From Tetragonia tetragonoides (Eukaryota; Streptophyta; Magnoliopsida; Caryophyllales; Aizoaceae), in contig CM076147.1 of NCBI GenBank assembly GCA_038025085.1, forward strand, positions 4,321,501 through 4,385,500: a stretch of DNA of 64,000 nucleotides, read 5' to 3'. Position numbers and translations under genes: made by a program. Shown piece after piece: positions 48,812-62,800 of the stretch. Positions within the stretch are counted from its first letter, which is position 1, and each line of letters starts with the position of its first letter. Below the pieces are notes generated by a model, which was not told the DNA's origin, did not search any database, and worked only from the letters and a program-made list of their open reading frames with translations.

Positions 48812-49808
48812 AGTCTACTACTCTACTGGTACACCACAAGCTCAAGCGCATCGGGTGACGACAGTCGACTCCTACAGTTTATGGCATCAACGATTGGGTC
48901 ATCCGTCGTCTACGGTTATTCATTCCCTTAGTCATGTCCCTAGTTTCAGTATTTCTGATGTTAAGAATAATGTGTGTGATGCGTGTTTACGCGCTAAACA
49001 AACTCGTTCAGTTTTTGGTATTAGCCATAGTCGTGCGAATGAATCTTTTTCTTTAATTCATTGTGATGTGTGGGGACCTTATCGGGTTGCATCTTCGTCA
49101 GGGGCTCATTGTTTTTTAACCATTGTTGATGATTTTTCCCGAGATGTGTGGGTTTATTCACTGAAGGAAAAGAGTGAGGTTAATGACATGTTCCGCACAT
49201 TATTTGTTATGATCCACAATCAATTTGGTAAAAAAGTAAAGGTTGTACGGAGTGATAATGGCACTGAGTTTAAATCCTTACAATCTTATTTTGATGCCCA
49301 TGGAATTTTATTCCAAACATCTAATGTGGATACACCGCAACAAAATGGTCGTGTGGAAAGGAAGCACTGTCACATTCTTGAGGTTGGTAGGGCTCTTCAC
49401 TTTCATGCTAACCTTCCTATTGAGTTTTGCGGTGAGTGTATTTTAGGGGCGAGTTATTTAATAAATTGAACACCTACTCCTCTTAATGATGGTCAAACGC
49501 CATTTGAGAAAATATTTGGAAAACCACCTAATTATGATCATCTTAGAGTGTTTGGTTGCTTGTGCTATGCTCTTCAGCGACCCTGTAACTCGGATAAGTT
49601 TGCGGCTCGTGGGAGGCGTTGTGTTTTTCTTGGGTATTCTACTGTAAAAAAGGGGTGGAAGGTTTATGATATCGATACAGGGGATCATTTTGTGTCCCGT
49701 GACGTTAAATTTATGGAACATGTCTTTCCTTATGCTTCTCCGGTTGATAACTCCCTTGATAGCCATTCTGATCTTCACTCTCCTCTCACCTATAACACCT
49801 ATGTCTAA
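48812..49808 (+). pseudogene. Copia gag_pre-integrase and integrase
   Basis: The frame resumes after the insertion. LWHQRLGHPS is the pre-integrase His block and CDACLRAKQTR the Cys pair of the zinc finger. The integrase core keeps all three acidic residues: HCDVWGP, VVRSDNGTEF and QNGRVERKH. An in-frame TGA at 49467 (LIN*TPTPLN, probably an old CGA) interrupts it. Then PFEKIFGKPPNYDHLRVFGC continues to CVFLGYS and ends at TAA 49806-49808, beyond which the frame shifts. Confidence 0.92.
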
Positions 49809-49924
49809 CCGACCCAGCTCCTCAAAATATCCCACAAAATCGTTTAGCTCCTATTCTAGAACCTACTCCACAAAATACTTCAGCACCTACTCCACAAAAT
49901 ACTCCACTTAGATCCCCTATAGTC

Positions 49925-51680
49925 ATGCCTCCTATCCTTGACCAAACTCCTCCAACTAACCTGGCTTTTATTTCTCAACCTGATACTGCCACAACTTCAC
50001 AGCCCAACTCCACCACAACACATGCTCAGCCTGAACCCAGCTCCCCGCCTCATGCTACGCCCGACCCTGAACCCGTCTCTCCGCCCCACTCCGACATCCA
50101 CATAGCCGAGCCCGTTTCACCTCCACCGACTGATTTGGGTGCTGATCAGAACTTGGGTCGCGGCCAAAGAATGAAACGCACGTCTGTTCGTCTTCATGGC
50201 TATATATGCAGTAACACCATACAGGCTTATGCTCCTCCCCCTAAGTCTCCCTCGCTCCCCACTGCTACATCATCATCTTCAGGTACTCCGTATCCCATAG
50301 CTTATTTTGTGAATTATGATAAGTTTTCTCCGAAACATCGTATTTTTCTAGCTGCCATTTCTGCTTATCAGGAAACTTCTCTTGACTCTGGTTGGCGCCA
50401 AGCTATGCAATTCGAGATTGATGCTTTAGAACAGAATGGTACTTGGACAATTGAAGATTTACCCCCGGGCAAAAAGGCTCTTGGTTGCAAGTGGGTATAT
50501 AAAAATAAGTACAATTCTGACGGCACTCTCGAAAGGAAGAATGCCCGTGTGGTTGTTTTTGGAAATAACCAAGTTGAGGGTATCGACTACAATGAGACAT
50601 TTGCTCCAATTGCTAAGATGGTTACCGTTCGCATGCTTCTTGCCGTAGCTGCATCTAAAAATTGGGAGCTTCATCAAATGGATGTGCACAATGCCTTTAT
50701 TCACGGTGACCTTGATGAGGAGGTATACATGCGTCTTCCCCCTGGTTTTAATGCCACTCATCTGGGCAAGGTTTGTCGGCTTCGCAAATCCTTATATGGT
50801 TTGCGTCAGGCTCCACGCAATTGGTTCGCAAAATTGACTTCGTGTCTCCGAGCTTATGGTTTTACTCAGGCGTATGCTGACTATTCACTATTTACCATGC
50901 ACCATGGGACTGATTCACTTTGTGCTCTTGTCTATGTGGACGATTTGATTATCTCAGGTAATAATTTTGCTGCAATTGGGGCTTTGAAAGCTTATCTCAG
51001 TGGGTGTTTTCGTATGAAAGATCATGGGGCCTTAAAATATTTTCTCGGTGTAGAGGTGGCACGTAATTCTCTGAGGGAATTTTCCTTTGCCGACGCAAGT
51101 ACGCCATGGACATCATTACTGAGGCTGGTCTCATTGGTGCTCGTCCGGCTCGTGTTCCCATTGAGCAAAATCATAAGCTTGCTCTTTCGTCTAGTTGTCT
51201 TCTTTCGGACCCGGCTCCGTATCGACGTCTCATTGGTCGGTTGATTTATCTTACGATTACTAGGCCGGAAATTAGTTATTATGTTCACACATTGGCTCAG
51301 TTTATGCAGACTCCGAGGGTTGATCATTGGGATGCCGCGCTCCATATCCTTCGATACTTAAAAGGAAACCCGGGTAAGGGCATCCTTCTTCCTTTTACTT
51401 GTGATTTGCAATTGACTGGTTTTTGTGACTCCGATTGGGCCAGTTGCCCAATTAGTAGATGGTCTATCACAAGATATTTTATTCTGTTTGGTTGGTCTCC
51501 TATTTCTTGGCGCACGAAGAAACAACCGACGGTATCACGTTCTCAAGCCTGAGTATAGGTCTATGTCTACTACGGCATGTGAGCTAACGTGGTTGAAGGC
51601 GTTGCTCCGAGCACTTGGTCTAGTTCATCCACAACCCATGCGCCTTATTTGTGATAATACGACTGCACTTCATATTGCTT
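49925..51680 (+). pseudogene. Copia reverse transcriptase and RNase H (N-terminal part)
   Basis: A Pro/Ser/Thr-rich linker leads to WRQAMQFEIDALEQNGTW, GCKWVYKNKYNSDG, the motif-A block HQMDVHNAFIHGDL, SLYGLRQAPRNWF and the catalytic YVDD (50933-50944). After DHGALKYFLGVEVARNS a one-base shift near 51075 moves to the frame with YAMDIITEAGLIGARP and RRLIGRLIYLTITRPEI. RNase H follows (FCDSDWASCP). Another small deletion near 51540 breaks SRSQA/PEYRSMSTTACELTWL. The frame ends at LICDNTTALHIA, where the solo LTR is inserted; the remainder is at 55931-56136. Confidence 0.93.
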
Positions 51681-54600
51681 TGGTACGTGTCGTTAGGCGT
51701 TGTAATAACCCAAGTATTTATCATATTTTCATAAGTTAGTTTTATGTTTTGTTACTTTCCTTTTTAAAGTTGGGTGGTGATTAAATTAGCTAATATGTAA
51801 ATGTGGACTTGTATTGCTAATTGGGTTTTCCTTAGAACTGACTACATTAGCCTCCACCGCCTTTGTAGTGCTATGTGTTATATCTCAACATGCTCTTTCT
51901 GTCTCTCCATTCTCACGCTCAAACCCTCACTCCTAATTCTCTCTGCATCTAAACCGCGACACACCACCATCACCACGACTCTCTTTCACGTCTCACCACC
52001 AGCTACTTCACTTCTCTCCCTCTCTTAAAACTTTACTGTTGGTGTTGCTAGTTTGCTGGTGAAGGTCGAAGTTTTCTCTCTCCTCTCAGTTCTGTATCAC
52101 GCGAGGCTTTCTCTATCCTCTGTTATGTTTTTGCGTGTTGTTGTTGCTGTTGTGTGCCATGGATTCCGGCGAGTCAAGCACCCAAACGCCACCTAGACGC
52201 CACCCAAGTCGATGCCTAGTTCACCCTTTAAGTTGGTTTGTGTCCATAAACCCTAAGCCCTAAATTGATTTGGGTAATTAGTGATTAAATTATGAATTGG
52301 GTTTTAATTTATCTATTTTGTTGGTTTGCATATATGATGGATGGTTGAGAATTGAAATGGAGGATTTATGGTGCGTAATTATTTTCGGTGGTTTGATTAG
52401 AGGTAACTTACATCTACTACGTACGTTCTGTTTTAGATTTATTTTGAGTATACTATGTGTATGGGTGAATTGGTTGAGTTAGACGTGAAATTAAGGTAGA
52501 GTAGTAACTATATAAATTTTAGCTAGTATTGTAGAATTATAGTGAAGGCTAATGTTCCGTATAAATTAAATGGGTTGTTATATGGTTATAGGAATTGAAC
52601 GATTATGGTGTTCTGCTGTAATTTCACATGCTAGTATACACGAATTAGTTTCTATTTGGTTGTTTGAGAACTATACACCCTTTACATGAGTCCCTTGTTA
52701 TTGCTATGCTTGTTCGAAAACAAAGTTAGGCTTTTAGTGTCTTGCTTGTTATGTTAAAAGGTGGGGAATTGGTTACTAAGTGAACTGAACAACTATCTGT
52801 CCAGAACTGATTACTTATTTGTATGAGCAAAAGAGGATGTGAGGTATTGTGGATGTTCTGGCATGATAGTTTATTTGAATTGTATGAAATTATGCAAGAA
52901 ACATAGAATTGCTAATTGGCTATCAATTGCTGAGAAATGACATGCTAGTAAATACGTGTGGCATATGTGATGTATTAGAACACATGAATGATTATGGTGA
53001 GTCCTTTTTCTCAAGTTGTGTACTGATACAAGTGATCTAGTGAATCATGAGCAAAGAAATGATATATGGTGTGCTAGAATGCCACAAGCCAGCTATGATT
53101 GTTATGAGAAAGTATATGACGTATTGTGCAAACGTCATAAGAGATAAAGGAAAGAAAAAGTTAAATAAAAGTTACTAATCATTTAAAGTGAAAGATGGCA
53201 CCTGGTAGTTTAGGAACTTGTGGGTAACAAAAGAGAAGTTCGGGAGACGTCCCATACATATGTGTATTGAACTGGGACCCTAGATGTGTCCTAGCCCCCC
53301 AGATGTGGCTATTGACCCCCAGATGTGGTCAACAGTTCCAAGAGCCCCCAGATGTGGCTAAGTGACCCCCAGATGTGGTCAAAAGTTATAAAGAGCCCCC
53401 AGATGTGGCTAAGCGACCCTCAGATGTGGTCGGATGGTTTTAAATGCCCCCAATTGTGGCAGCCCTAGGATTCTAACCTCCCTTGTGCCAAGTTAAAAGT
53501 GTGAAACTACCAAACTAAAGTTAAAGAAGAACAATTGAGCTAACAAGAGTATAAGACACGAGAAAGATGGAAATGACAAGCTATTTATGTTTCCCGGGTG
53601 GTTCTTCTTGGTGCTTTCTTTATTGTGACTGCCATATTATAAGTCAAAGCAGATATACTGGAACATATAGTTGTTTGTGTTTTATCTACTATAGTTGTAA
53701 TGAATTATAGCTTCAGTAGGATTCATGTGAGGGTTTTATGTGAATTATGCATATACGTGTATATCTTGAAGTGAATTTAAGATGGTCTTTACGTGATTGA
53801 TGTGAGTTACTCAGTTCACGCTGACCCGTTTTGGGGCTGTCACCCACGATGTGAATCGTGTCTTTCCTTGGTGGCAGATTATTTGTATGCAGGTTGTTTT
53901 GTGGTGAGGATGCTCCAGATAGTAGCTCAATAGAGTCTTGGCAAGAGGAGTTTACTTTTAGATTTTCATTATGTTTCTAGCTTTGAGATCAAGTTGTAAT
54001 AAAAGGACCACCTAGAATTATTTTGACATTATTATTAATAGTTCAAGTCAAAGAGCCTTACACTCATTCGTATGAGTGAGTGTGGCGGTAGCACCCGGAT
54101 TTTATTAGAGTCTTCCGCTAGGTTGATTGGATTTCGTTTTAATATTCTGTTTAAGCAGGTTTTGTAAAGTCGATAACTTGGGATGCCTACTTACAAAGGA
54201 AACTCTGCCAAACTTTTGGCTCGAGTTTTATCTATTTTTTATTTATTTATTTTAGACGAAAATTCGGGGTGTTACAGGCGTACTAAATTAAACCTTATTT
54301 CTACAACCTAAATATAGATAACAAATAATATAGGGCAAATAAGGATTGATCCCACGAGGAGATAGTCTAATTCCTAATTCAAAAGTCTAATCTACTATAC
54401 AATATTCACAATAATTTGGGGGATTTTTAATGAGTGATATCTAAACTTAAAGAACTAAATTAACTAATACTAGTAGTAACCGACGAAACAAGCACCACAG
54501 TAATAAGCAAAAATACCCTCAGAATACCTTCGTTCTCAACTAATCAATCTAGAACCCTTCTTTAATAATTTCATTGGGATTAATGATAGATAATCTGTAA

Positions 54601-55925
54601 AGCTCCTAGTAACAGGACCTCCCTATCTTTCCGTACTTATAATCAATCTTGAACTAAGCCGAAGTTGATTCTAAACTAATTTAATCATGACAAATATATC
54701 ACAACTTACAAAGATTAAACTAGAAGCATTAATCTTTAGAAAGACATCAATTACCTTGTCATTTAAACTTAGCACATAAATGCTAAAATTTGAATAGATC
54801 AAAATACATCACTAGCCTAAATCTTACCATATCGCAGGTTCAACTTATACTAGTTCCACTTATATTGCATAATTCAAACTAAGCCGAACCATACAATTAG
54901 TAAAAGCTAACAATATATAACAAGAGAGATAACACATCAAGTATAAGCTGTAACTTGGAATTAAAATCTGATGTAAATTGTAATCTGAATACCACTAAAA
55001 CTGGAAATTATCAAAGTAAATTCAACCCTCGTTGAATGAGTTCAAAACTAATACTGAAAATAAATAATTCTAAGGACACAAGATAATAAGTAAAAATCTA
55101 AAATTGCTAAAGGAATCAATTGGGAAGAGAAGAACTTATGAATTGTAACCTAGAACGTTTCACTTGCTTCGGATTCGACTCCTTGGACAGGTTCTGATTC
55201 TCCACCCCTTGGTTGTATAGACTAAGCTTCACTTCAAGGCTGTCTTCAACTTCCAATTGACCCTTTCGCTCCTCTCGATCTCACAAACGCTCAAGTGTTT
55301 ATGTCGCAATTCTGAATTGTAGGTTGCTTGGATATCTGAATTGAGGGCTGAAACAAAGCTTTTATACTAGCTAAACCCTAACTGTTTTGGAATTGGGATA
55401 GACTTTGTTCCCTTGAAATACTGAAGAAGATGGAACCAATTGGCTATCCTCAGTTCCCTGATAGTATACGACATCTTCAATTGGAAGGGAGATGAAGTCC
55501 GAGTTGGTGTAGGATTCTTGTGCTATGCTCGTGCTCTGTGTCGTGCTTTCCTCTTGAGTGTTTGCTAGTGTTTTTCTCTTAATCGATTTAGTCTGTTGCC
55601 TCTTGTTTTATCGTCTTGCTTCTCTGATCAAAGAAAAGGGAAAGTGTGATAAAACTTCGACCTGCTCCCTAATTGGTCATATGGCCAATCAAAACTCTAG
55701 TTCACGTAATAAAGGATTTAACTCAAAGAAAAAGCTCCCCATTATTAGATCAAACTTACATAATGAAAAGCTGAGGAAAATTCAGCTATTAAAACTATTA
55801 AAATAAGAAAACAAAAATAATATTAGAAAAGTGTAAAAACACTATAACTCTAATTAAATATGTCCAAAGACAAACTAAACAACTAAATATAAAGGGTAAA
55901 AACATATTAAATATTGCACTTATCA
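51681..55925 (-). mobile_element. Solo LTR, TSD TGCTT, itself interrupted
   Basis: TGCTT at 51676-51680 and 55926-55930 flanks the insert, and the Copia RNase H frame rejoins across it (ALHIA then SNPVFHDRTKHIE). On the minus strand it begins TGATAAGTGCAATATTT and ends GACACGTACCA, the TG...CA ends of an LTR. After removing the nested element at 51701-54276 it is about 1.66 kb. I see no internal region or protein, so it is best read as a solo LTR left by recombination. The parent family is not identified. Confidence 0.78.
51701..54276. mobile_element. TGTAACACC-ended element, copy 2, TSD GGCGT
   Basis: GGCGT flanks it exactly (51696-51700, 54277-54281). It begins TGTAATAACCCAAG and ends ATTCGGGGTGTTACA. 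Its last 250 bp are the reverse complement of the start of copy 1: both hold a run with TTTGTAA(A/G)TAG(A/G)CATCCCA and CCACACTCACTCAT in that orientation. So the two copies are the same family in opposite orientation. It contains a short irregular repeat of CCCCCAGATGTGG(C/T) (about 53295-53463). A 5-bp duplication and TG...CA ends favour a solo LTR of a Gypsy family; no coding seen. Confidence 0.75.
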
Positions 55926-55930
55926 TGCTT

Positions 55931-56136
55931 CTAATCCCGTGTTTCATGACCGAACCAAACATATTGAAGTTGACTGTCATTTTGTCCGTGATAAGATCGA
56001 AGCTGGCAATATTGTCACTTCTCATACTCGTTCGTGTGATCAACTTGCTGATGTGCTCACTAAAGCCCTTGGTCCAACTCAGTTTCTCGTTCTTCTTCGC
56101 AAGTTGGGCATTTTTGATTTACATGCTCCAACTTGA
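55931..56136 (+). pseudogene. Copia RNase H C-terminal end
   Basis: Continues the RNase H of 49925-51680 after the solo LTR: PVFHDRTKHIEVDCHFVRDK, then TSHTRSCDQLADVLTKAL and LLRKLGIFDLHAPT before the stop. This is the standard end of plant Copia polyproteins, a few bases before the polypurine tract. Confidence 0.93.
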
Positions 56137-56395
56137 GGGGGAGTATGAGCGGATATTCATTTTGTATAGCATATTGTTAGTTTTTACTTTGACTAGGTAA
56201 TTGTTTGTTAGTCTCCTATCTTTTAGGAGTTACATATTCTTTAGGATTCCTATAATCTAGCTGTGAATAACTACTGTATATGTACGCTTATATATGGGCT
56301 AATCCCTGATCAATAAAAATTAAAATAGTTAACTCCATAGCTACATATTTCTATAAAAAGGATTGATAAAGTTAGGTGACCATGCATGTATTCTT

Positions 56396-56635
56396 AGTTC
56401 AACTCAGTTTAATTCAGTTCAGTTTATATGAGAACTGTTATAACTTAAATAATCTTTTATTTTTGAAATAATTTTCGTGTCATTTGACAAAATTGCAACA
56501 CATACTTTTAGATGAATCTAGTGTTGAATATGTTTGGACGATTTTTTTAAATGGTTAAAAGTCAAGCATAAAAAAAAAACCAATTCAATTCAGTTAATTG
56601 TTTTTTCAAGTGAAAAGAAGTAAAGAACATACCTC
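56396..56635. mobile_element. MITE-like repeat, copy 2
   Basis: Starts with TTTAATTCAGTTCAGTTT and contains GAATATGTTTGGACGA and AAGTCAAGCATAAAAAAA, like the copy at 38693-39240. It lies just after the Copia element. Confidence 0.55.
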
Positions 56636-57569
<934 letters not shown>

Positions 57570-59165
57570 TAAAAGTGGATGTTGTTACTTGCTAGATTGA
57601 CAAGTAGACATCGCCAAGTAAGCAAAATTGCTACGTAAGCTTATGATTCAATATTTATGCATGGAACTAATTAACAGGAACAATAATCTTTTTTGGCTTC
57701 TAATTCGTTCCAATCTTTAGTGGACATTCATTGTATTGGATTAAATGATTAAGATGCATTAATGCACTATTGCTCTATAGTTTTACGTGATTATCCAAAT
57801 ACATGTATGTATTTAATTAGATTAAATGTATTCAAACAATGTACATGCTGTTATGAAATATATTATATGTGGATGTACAATATATTGTAAAGATCCCGTA
57901 CTTAGATACTTACCATATACTCTAGGGTCCTTGCTTTCCAAGCAAAACCCTAGCTCCTCTTGTACTCTATATAACACTCATGTGAATAATACAGACAACT
58001 CTGGCTCCCTTTTACTCTCTATTCTCTATCTCTCTAATTGTTTCACAACACGTTATGAGCACCAGTTTCTAACCCTACCCTAATATATCTACTCATATCT
58101 TATTTCGATCAATTGCCTAGCCGCAGCGGAAGAAGCGAGTATTACTGCCATATGAGCAACGCCATATCTCCGCAAGCATACAATTTTCAATTGGTACTAG
58201 TATTCTAACAGTGGCACAAAATCCAACTTCTAAGGTACTGTAAATTTATGATTTGAACTTAATAGTCAAGGACTGCAAATAATACTAGCGCCTGCTATAG
58301 AATTTTCTCTTGGTGATGAAGCTATCGTTGATTAATTAGTTCTATTAAATTTGTTACTAAACACCTTCTGTAGATGGCACCTATAGTTGTTTTCCATATT
58401 AAATTCTTCATGATGATTATATTATTAGACTTGTCTTGACCATTTAATGTGAAGCACTATCAAACAAAGATATTATACTTGGAAATTTTCGTTGTTGTAT
58501 TCCGGGCTTATTGCGGAACTAGATATACTCGATCACCGTTGTCTTTGATCCATTGATATGTTAGTTCCTGATGCTTCTTATGACCATATTTATGCTTTTC
58601 TTGGTGAAACTCCATTATTATATTATGCTTTTAATTTACAGTAGTTTTTCTTCATGGAAAAGGTATTGACTTTTAATATATGGGTATGTTTTTATTGGTT
58701 GACAATACATGTATTTGTATGAGATTAATTTAGTTGTGCCTTAGCTTGTTCATAATTTATCACTTTCGTAAGCATGATTATAAATTTTACAAAAGAAACT
58801 CATATATGTTGATTTGCGTATATGATCATGTATATACTTGTCTTGTACATATATCATGTTTGGAACATATGTTATATTTGTGTTCCTCAGTTCTTAAATA
58901 TATGTTATTTGATGTTAAAGTGTAGATTATGATTGGCAATAAAAAGCTTATCTATTTCCTTGGCATGCCCCTGGTGGATTATTTGAGGCACTTCATTAAT
59001 TTGTCTTTTAGATTCTTTTTTTTGACCGAGGAATTTTATTGGCTACATTTGATTAATTGTGTTCATATCTATCACTATTTGAATGCTTTTATTATTATGT
59101 GTTGTGTTAGGTTCCGCCCTTTACACCTTGTAATTTACTGCTTTCCTTTACTGTCCTTGTAATGT

Positions 59166-59299
59166 AACATGTCTCTAAGGCGCTTCCTGCGTGTTGACCC
59201 TTGGATATGTCTTTAAGCTTTCTAGTTCTTTCCTAACATGTCTCTAAGGCGCTTCCTGCGTGTCGACCCTTGGACTTGTCTTTAAGCTTTCTAGTCTTT
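59166..59299 (+). repeat. 69-bp tandem duplication
   Basis: Two copies beginning AACATGTCTCTAAGGCGCTT at 59166 and 59235, differing at a few bases. Non-coding. Confidence 0.95.
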
Positions 59300-59454
59300 T
59301 TACTTTTAGGAGTAGATGTTGAGTATGAAAGTTATGCACTTTTGATGTCTACTCTTGTCAGAATTAATAAAGCTCTAAGGACTCTTTATGGGGGAATCAG
59401 TCCTCCATATTGATGTATTGATGTCAATGCTTGTTGTTGTTAAACTGTATTGAT

Positions 59455-59630
59455 TGCTTTCATCATCCAACCCCTCTCTCAAACTCCGTCCCTCCCTCAC
59501 TCTCTTGTGTCCACGGACACCCCGAAGGCGTTCCTTGTGTACGGCTGACACTCTTGCCACTAGGAGACAAGAGCGCGCCGCACATCCCGCAACTTGAAAA
59601 GGCGGACCGTGACACGTTGGGTGCTATGGA
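59455..59630 (+). other. GC-rich island inside the LTR element
   Basis: A 175-bp stretch much richer in G+C than its surroundings. One frame reads VRLTLLPLGDKSAPHIPQLE, which I cannot assign. It could be a captured host fragment or foreign insertion. Confidence 0.35.
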
Positions 59631-59822
59631 TTACATTAGACTTGTATTTCATAAATTACATTGCAATAGATTGCAGATTGATTATATAGCTATCAATGTA
59701 ATATTATTAATGCGTCATGTGTTCATGTGCATAGTGAGGAAGTCTTTATTTGGTAGAATGTTTTATCCATTCTATCATTGTTTATATGAAGCTCTGATGC
59801 CTTGCAAATTGGGACAATAAGA

Positions 59823-62800
59823 AATAGCTGTGAGCTATTACAAGTCATATCCTAGAAGTGCTACCCATTGATAGAAGCCCCATGTATGAAAGTAATTATT
59901 TATAGTGATCATCTGAATCACAAAAGAGGTATCTCTATTGAGGCAGAAATTGGATGATGACAATTAATCATGACCAGAAGCTCATGTTTATAGTGGTAAT
60001 ATATTGAATACATGAACCAACAATTCATGAAATTTTGGGTTATAAGTACCATAAAAATGTTTGAAGTTTCGTAAATATTTACAACAACGAAACAATCCTT
60101 TGGCCCGAAGTCCAAAGTTGAATAAAGGAGATATTATTTGATGGAACAATTGTCATGACCTGAAATTCATAGATTGAAATCGTACCCACTTGAGTCAACA
60201 ATTTAAAAAAGGGTCAGAAGTCCCTTAAAGTTGCAAGTTTAACTTTGTTAATACAACGATGCAACAAATTAATCTTTGGCCTGAAGTCCAAAATTAAGTG
60301 GAAAAATGCGTATTTTCAATATGCATATGAAATTAGAAACTTGTACCTCCTATATAATTATTGTTGGGGCAATAATTTTGATTGTGTTTTGGATGATTTA
60401 TTTCCTACTACGAATGTACGGAAAAGGGGGAGATAGAATGTGAACTGAAATTATATTCGCATTCAAACATGAGATAAACAATGTCATATGATTTTTGCAA
60501 GAAACACAAAGTGTTAATTATATTGATGACCTTGTACTATGATAATGGACTTATGCATAAACAAAGAAATCTATCCAATCGATAGATAATGTCCATGGAT
60601 ATTTATATGAATAAGTTGAGAACATGCTCTAGAAGAGCATCAACTATCTTCCTCGAAAGAATCAATGAGATAGTCTTGCTATTATTAAATAGACATAAGT
60701 TATGTCTTTGTCACATCATACATTGTCTGGCCAGAATGACGCGTAAATGACCACGTCAAAGTTTATTATTATTGAGCAAAAACTAACCAGAAGTTAGTTA
60801 CGTGAAATATTTTATTGATGTGACAGTTTAGGCCATCCGGGTATGAAGACACCCGTTGCGAGAACCTGAAGTTTCTTTTGAATGAATATATGATAACGTG
60901 CTCATACTCTCTCGTGTTTTATTACTATGATGTTTAAAGGCAAGACTAACAACGAGATGGAGTATATATATAGTTTCGAACAATAAATAGTTTGATTCGA
61001 AAAGAGACAAGAGATATTGATAGCAAATTGTATAAATTGAGATTAAGTGGCCAGAAGATCACTGAAAAGATGAGTTGCATTGCATTATGCAAGTTCGTTA
61101 TAAAGTATGTTTTGAGCATTTTTATCAATATTTAATCTCTTGTAATGGGCAAATTATATGAGCACAGAAATAACCAACTGCAAATTACATGACTCCCTAA
61201 AATTATCGTTCTCCACCAGAGAATTAAGTGACACTCATCGAGAGAAGATGAGAAAGTGGTTGATCTAAGCTGAATTTCAATAAAGTGAATGCTCATTTAT
61301 AACTGTCTATGAGAGATAGTTTTTCCAGCTTAGGGGGAGAATAATAGAGGAAAGCTGAAGAAAACAAAGACATACATTAAGTATGTACAATGTTGATCCC
61401 CATCTGAACTAGAAGTTCAGAATATGATATAAATTTGAGGTTCATATACATTTACATATATACCAGCTTTATCTCAAACCTCTATATTTCAAGCATGAAA
61501 CTCTATGATTTGACTGTCGCACAACTATGACCCTTTGCGAGGCATATCGAGGCATAGATTGGTTGTAGAGATTCATGTTGTGAGAATTGAGATATCTTGC
61601 CCGTCATGTTAAAATTGATACACGTGAAGTGTAGTCTATTGAGTTTACTTTCATTCAAATCAATTTGAGATTGGTTCCTAATGAAAGTTTATTATACAAA
61701 CATGGCAAGATCGTGCAGTTTGGCTGATACTCTTGAAGAGTTATGAAACATAAACAAGCTTAATAGCTTATAAATACCCCTGAAAAGGTATGGATATTTG
61801 AATCACAAATAGATGGCCTATATGGAAAAAGAAAAAGGTACCCCAAAGAAAATATTCAGATATCATTTACCAGTACTGATGGATAAATAAAGTTGATTAT
61901 GGGATTTCAACGTTTAAAATTTTATTACCGGTATATGAAGGAACCAATATGCATATGCAAGATGTGGTGGACATATGAATGAGGATCATATATGTAAAGT
62001 CCATCTAAATGTCGACATGTTGAAATTTGAAATGAGCTCATGGACCTGCAGTCCAACTGAATTATGGATTTGATATCCAAACTGTACAGTTTACATTATC
62101 GAGTCATACATTGTGTGCATATAGATTATAAGTCATACATCATGCATGTCACTGTATTTTATACCTTATTTCTATTTATTTAACATTTACTAATTTATTA
62201 ATTTTATCTCAATGCATGCACACATTTTCATTGAAATGTAGTTGTGTAAGTTACTACATATTTTATAGGCGGAAACCTATAAAAGGAGATGTTTACTCCT
62301 ATGATATGTCAATCCCAGAAGGATTAAAGATATAGTCCCTGAAGGACTCTAAATGCCTTGTTGGATATGTATAATGACATATATGACCTTTGAAAAAGTG
62401 GCTCCTGAAGAGCATATTTTGAAATTATATGAACCTCTGATATTCAAAGTTACAAAGGTCTATGAATCAATGACATACATGAATTATTTGTCTCAAATAA
62501 GTTGAATGAGAATGAGACAAAATATATTATTGTTAGAAAGCATTCACGATTTGGATACGACGTGATGCAAGATACAAAAACCTCTTTAAAAGAGTATTGA
62601 ATCAATTCATTATTGTCTCAACCAGAAGATTGAGCATGCTATGAGATTATCGATCACAAAATAATTAGAACATTCTTAAAGGTAGAGAGTTTATGTGAAG
62701 ATCACATTTGTGATGACCTATTGGTGATATTTAATATTGAGATTGTTATGGTCTTGAAGTACCATGATTATGAAATAGGTGAATCTTATGGTCCTGAAGT

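Larger units (their letters stand above)
44384..56355 (+). mobile_element. Dead Copia retrotransposon with nested insertions, TSD AAAAG
   Basis: LTRs 44384-44589 and 56144-56355 both begin TATGAGCGGATATTCAT and end CATATTTCTATA. AAAAG flanks both ends (44379-44383, 56356-56360), which fixes the LTR ends as TA...TA instead of TG...CA. TGGTATCAAAGC (44590-44601) is the primer site, and ACTTGAGGGGGAG the polypurine tract. Domain order gag, protease, integrase, reverse transcriptase, RNase H identifies Copia. Two insertions (46504-48811 and 51681-55925) interrupt it; without them it is about 5.4 kb, a normal Copia length. Confidence 0.95.

Noticed and set aside
58734..59162. Short plus-strand frames in the CATGC-flanked LTR element
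   Set aside because: No gag or pol motif, Leu/Phe/Tyr-rich as expected from AT-rich DNA.
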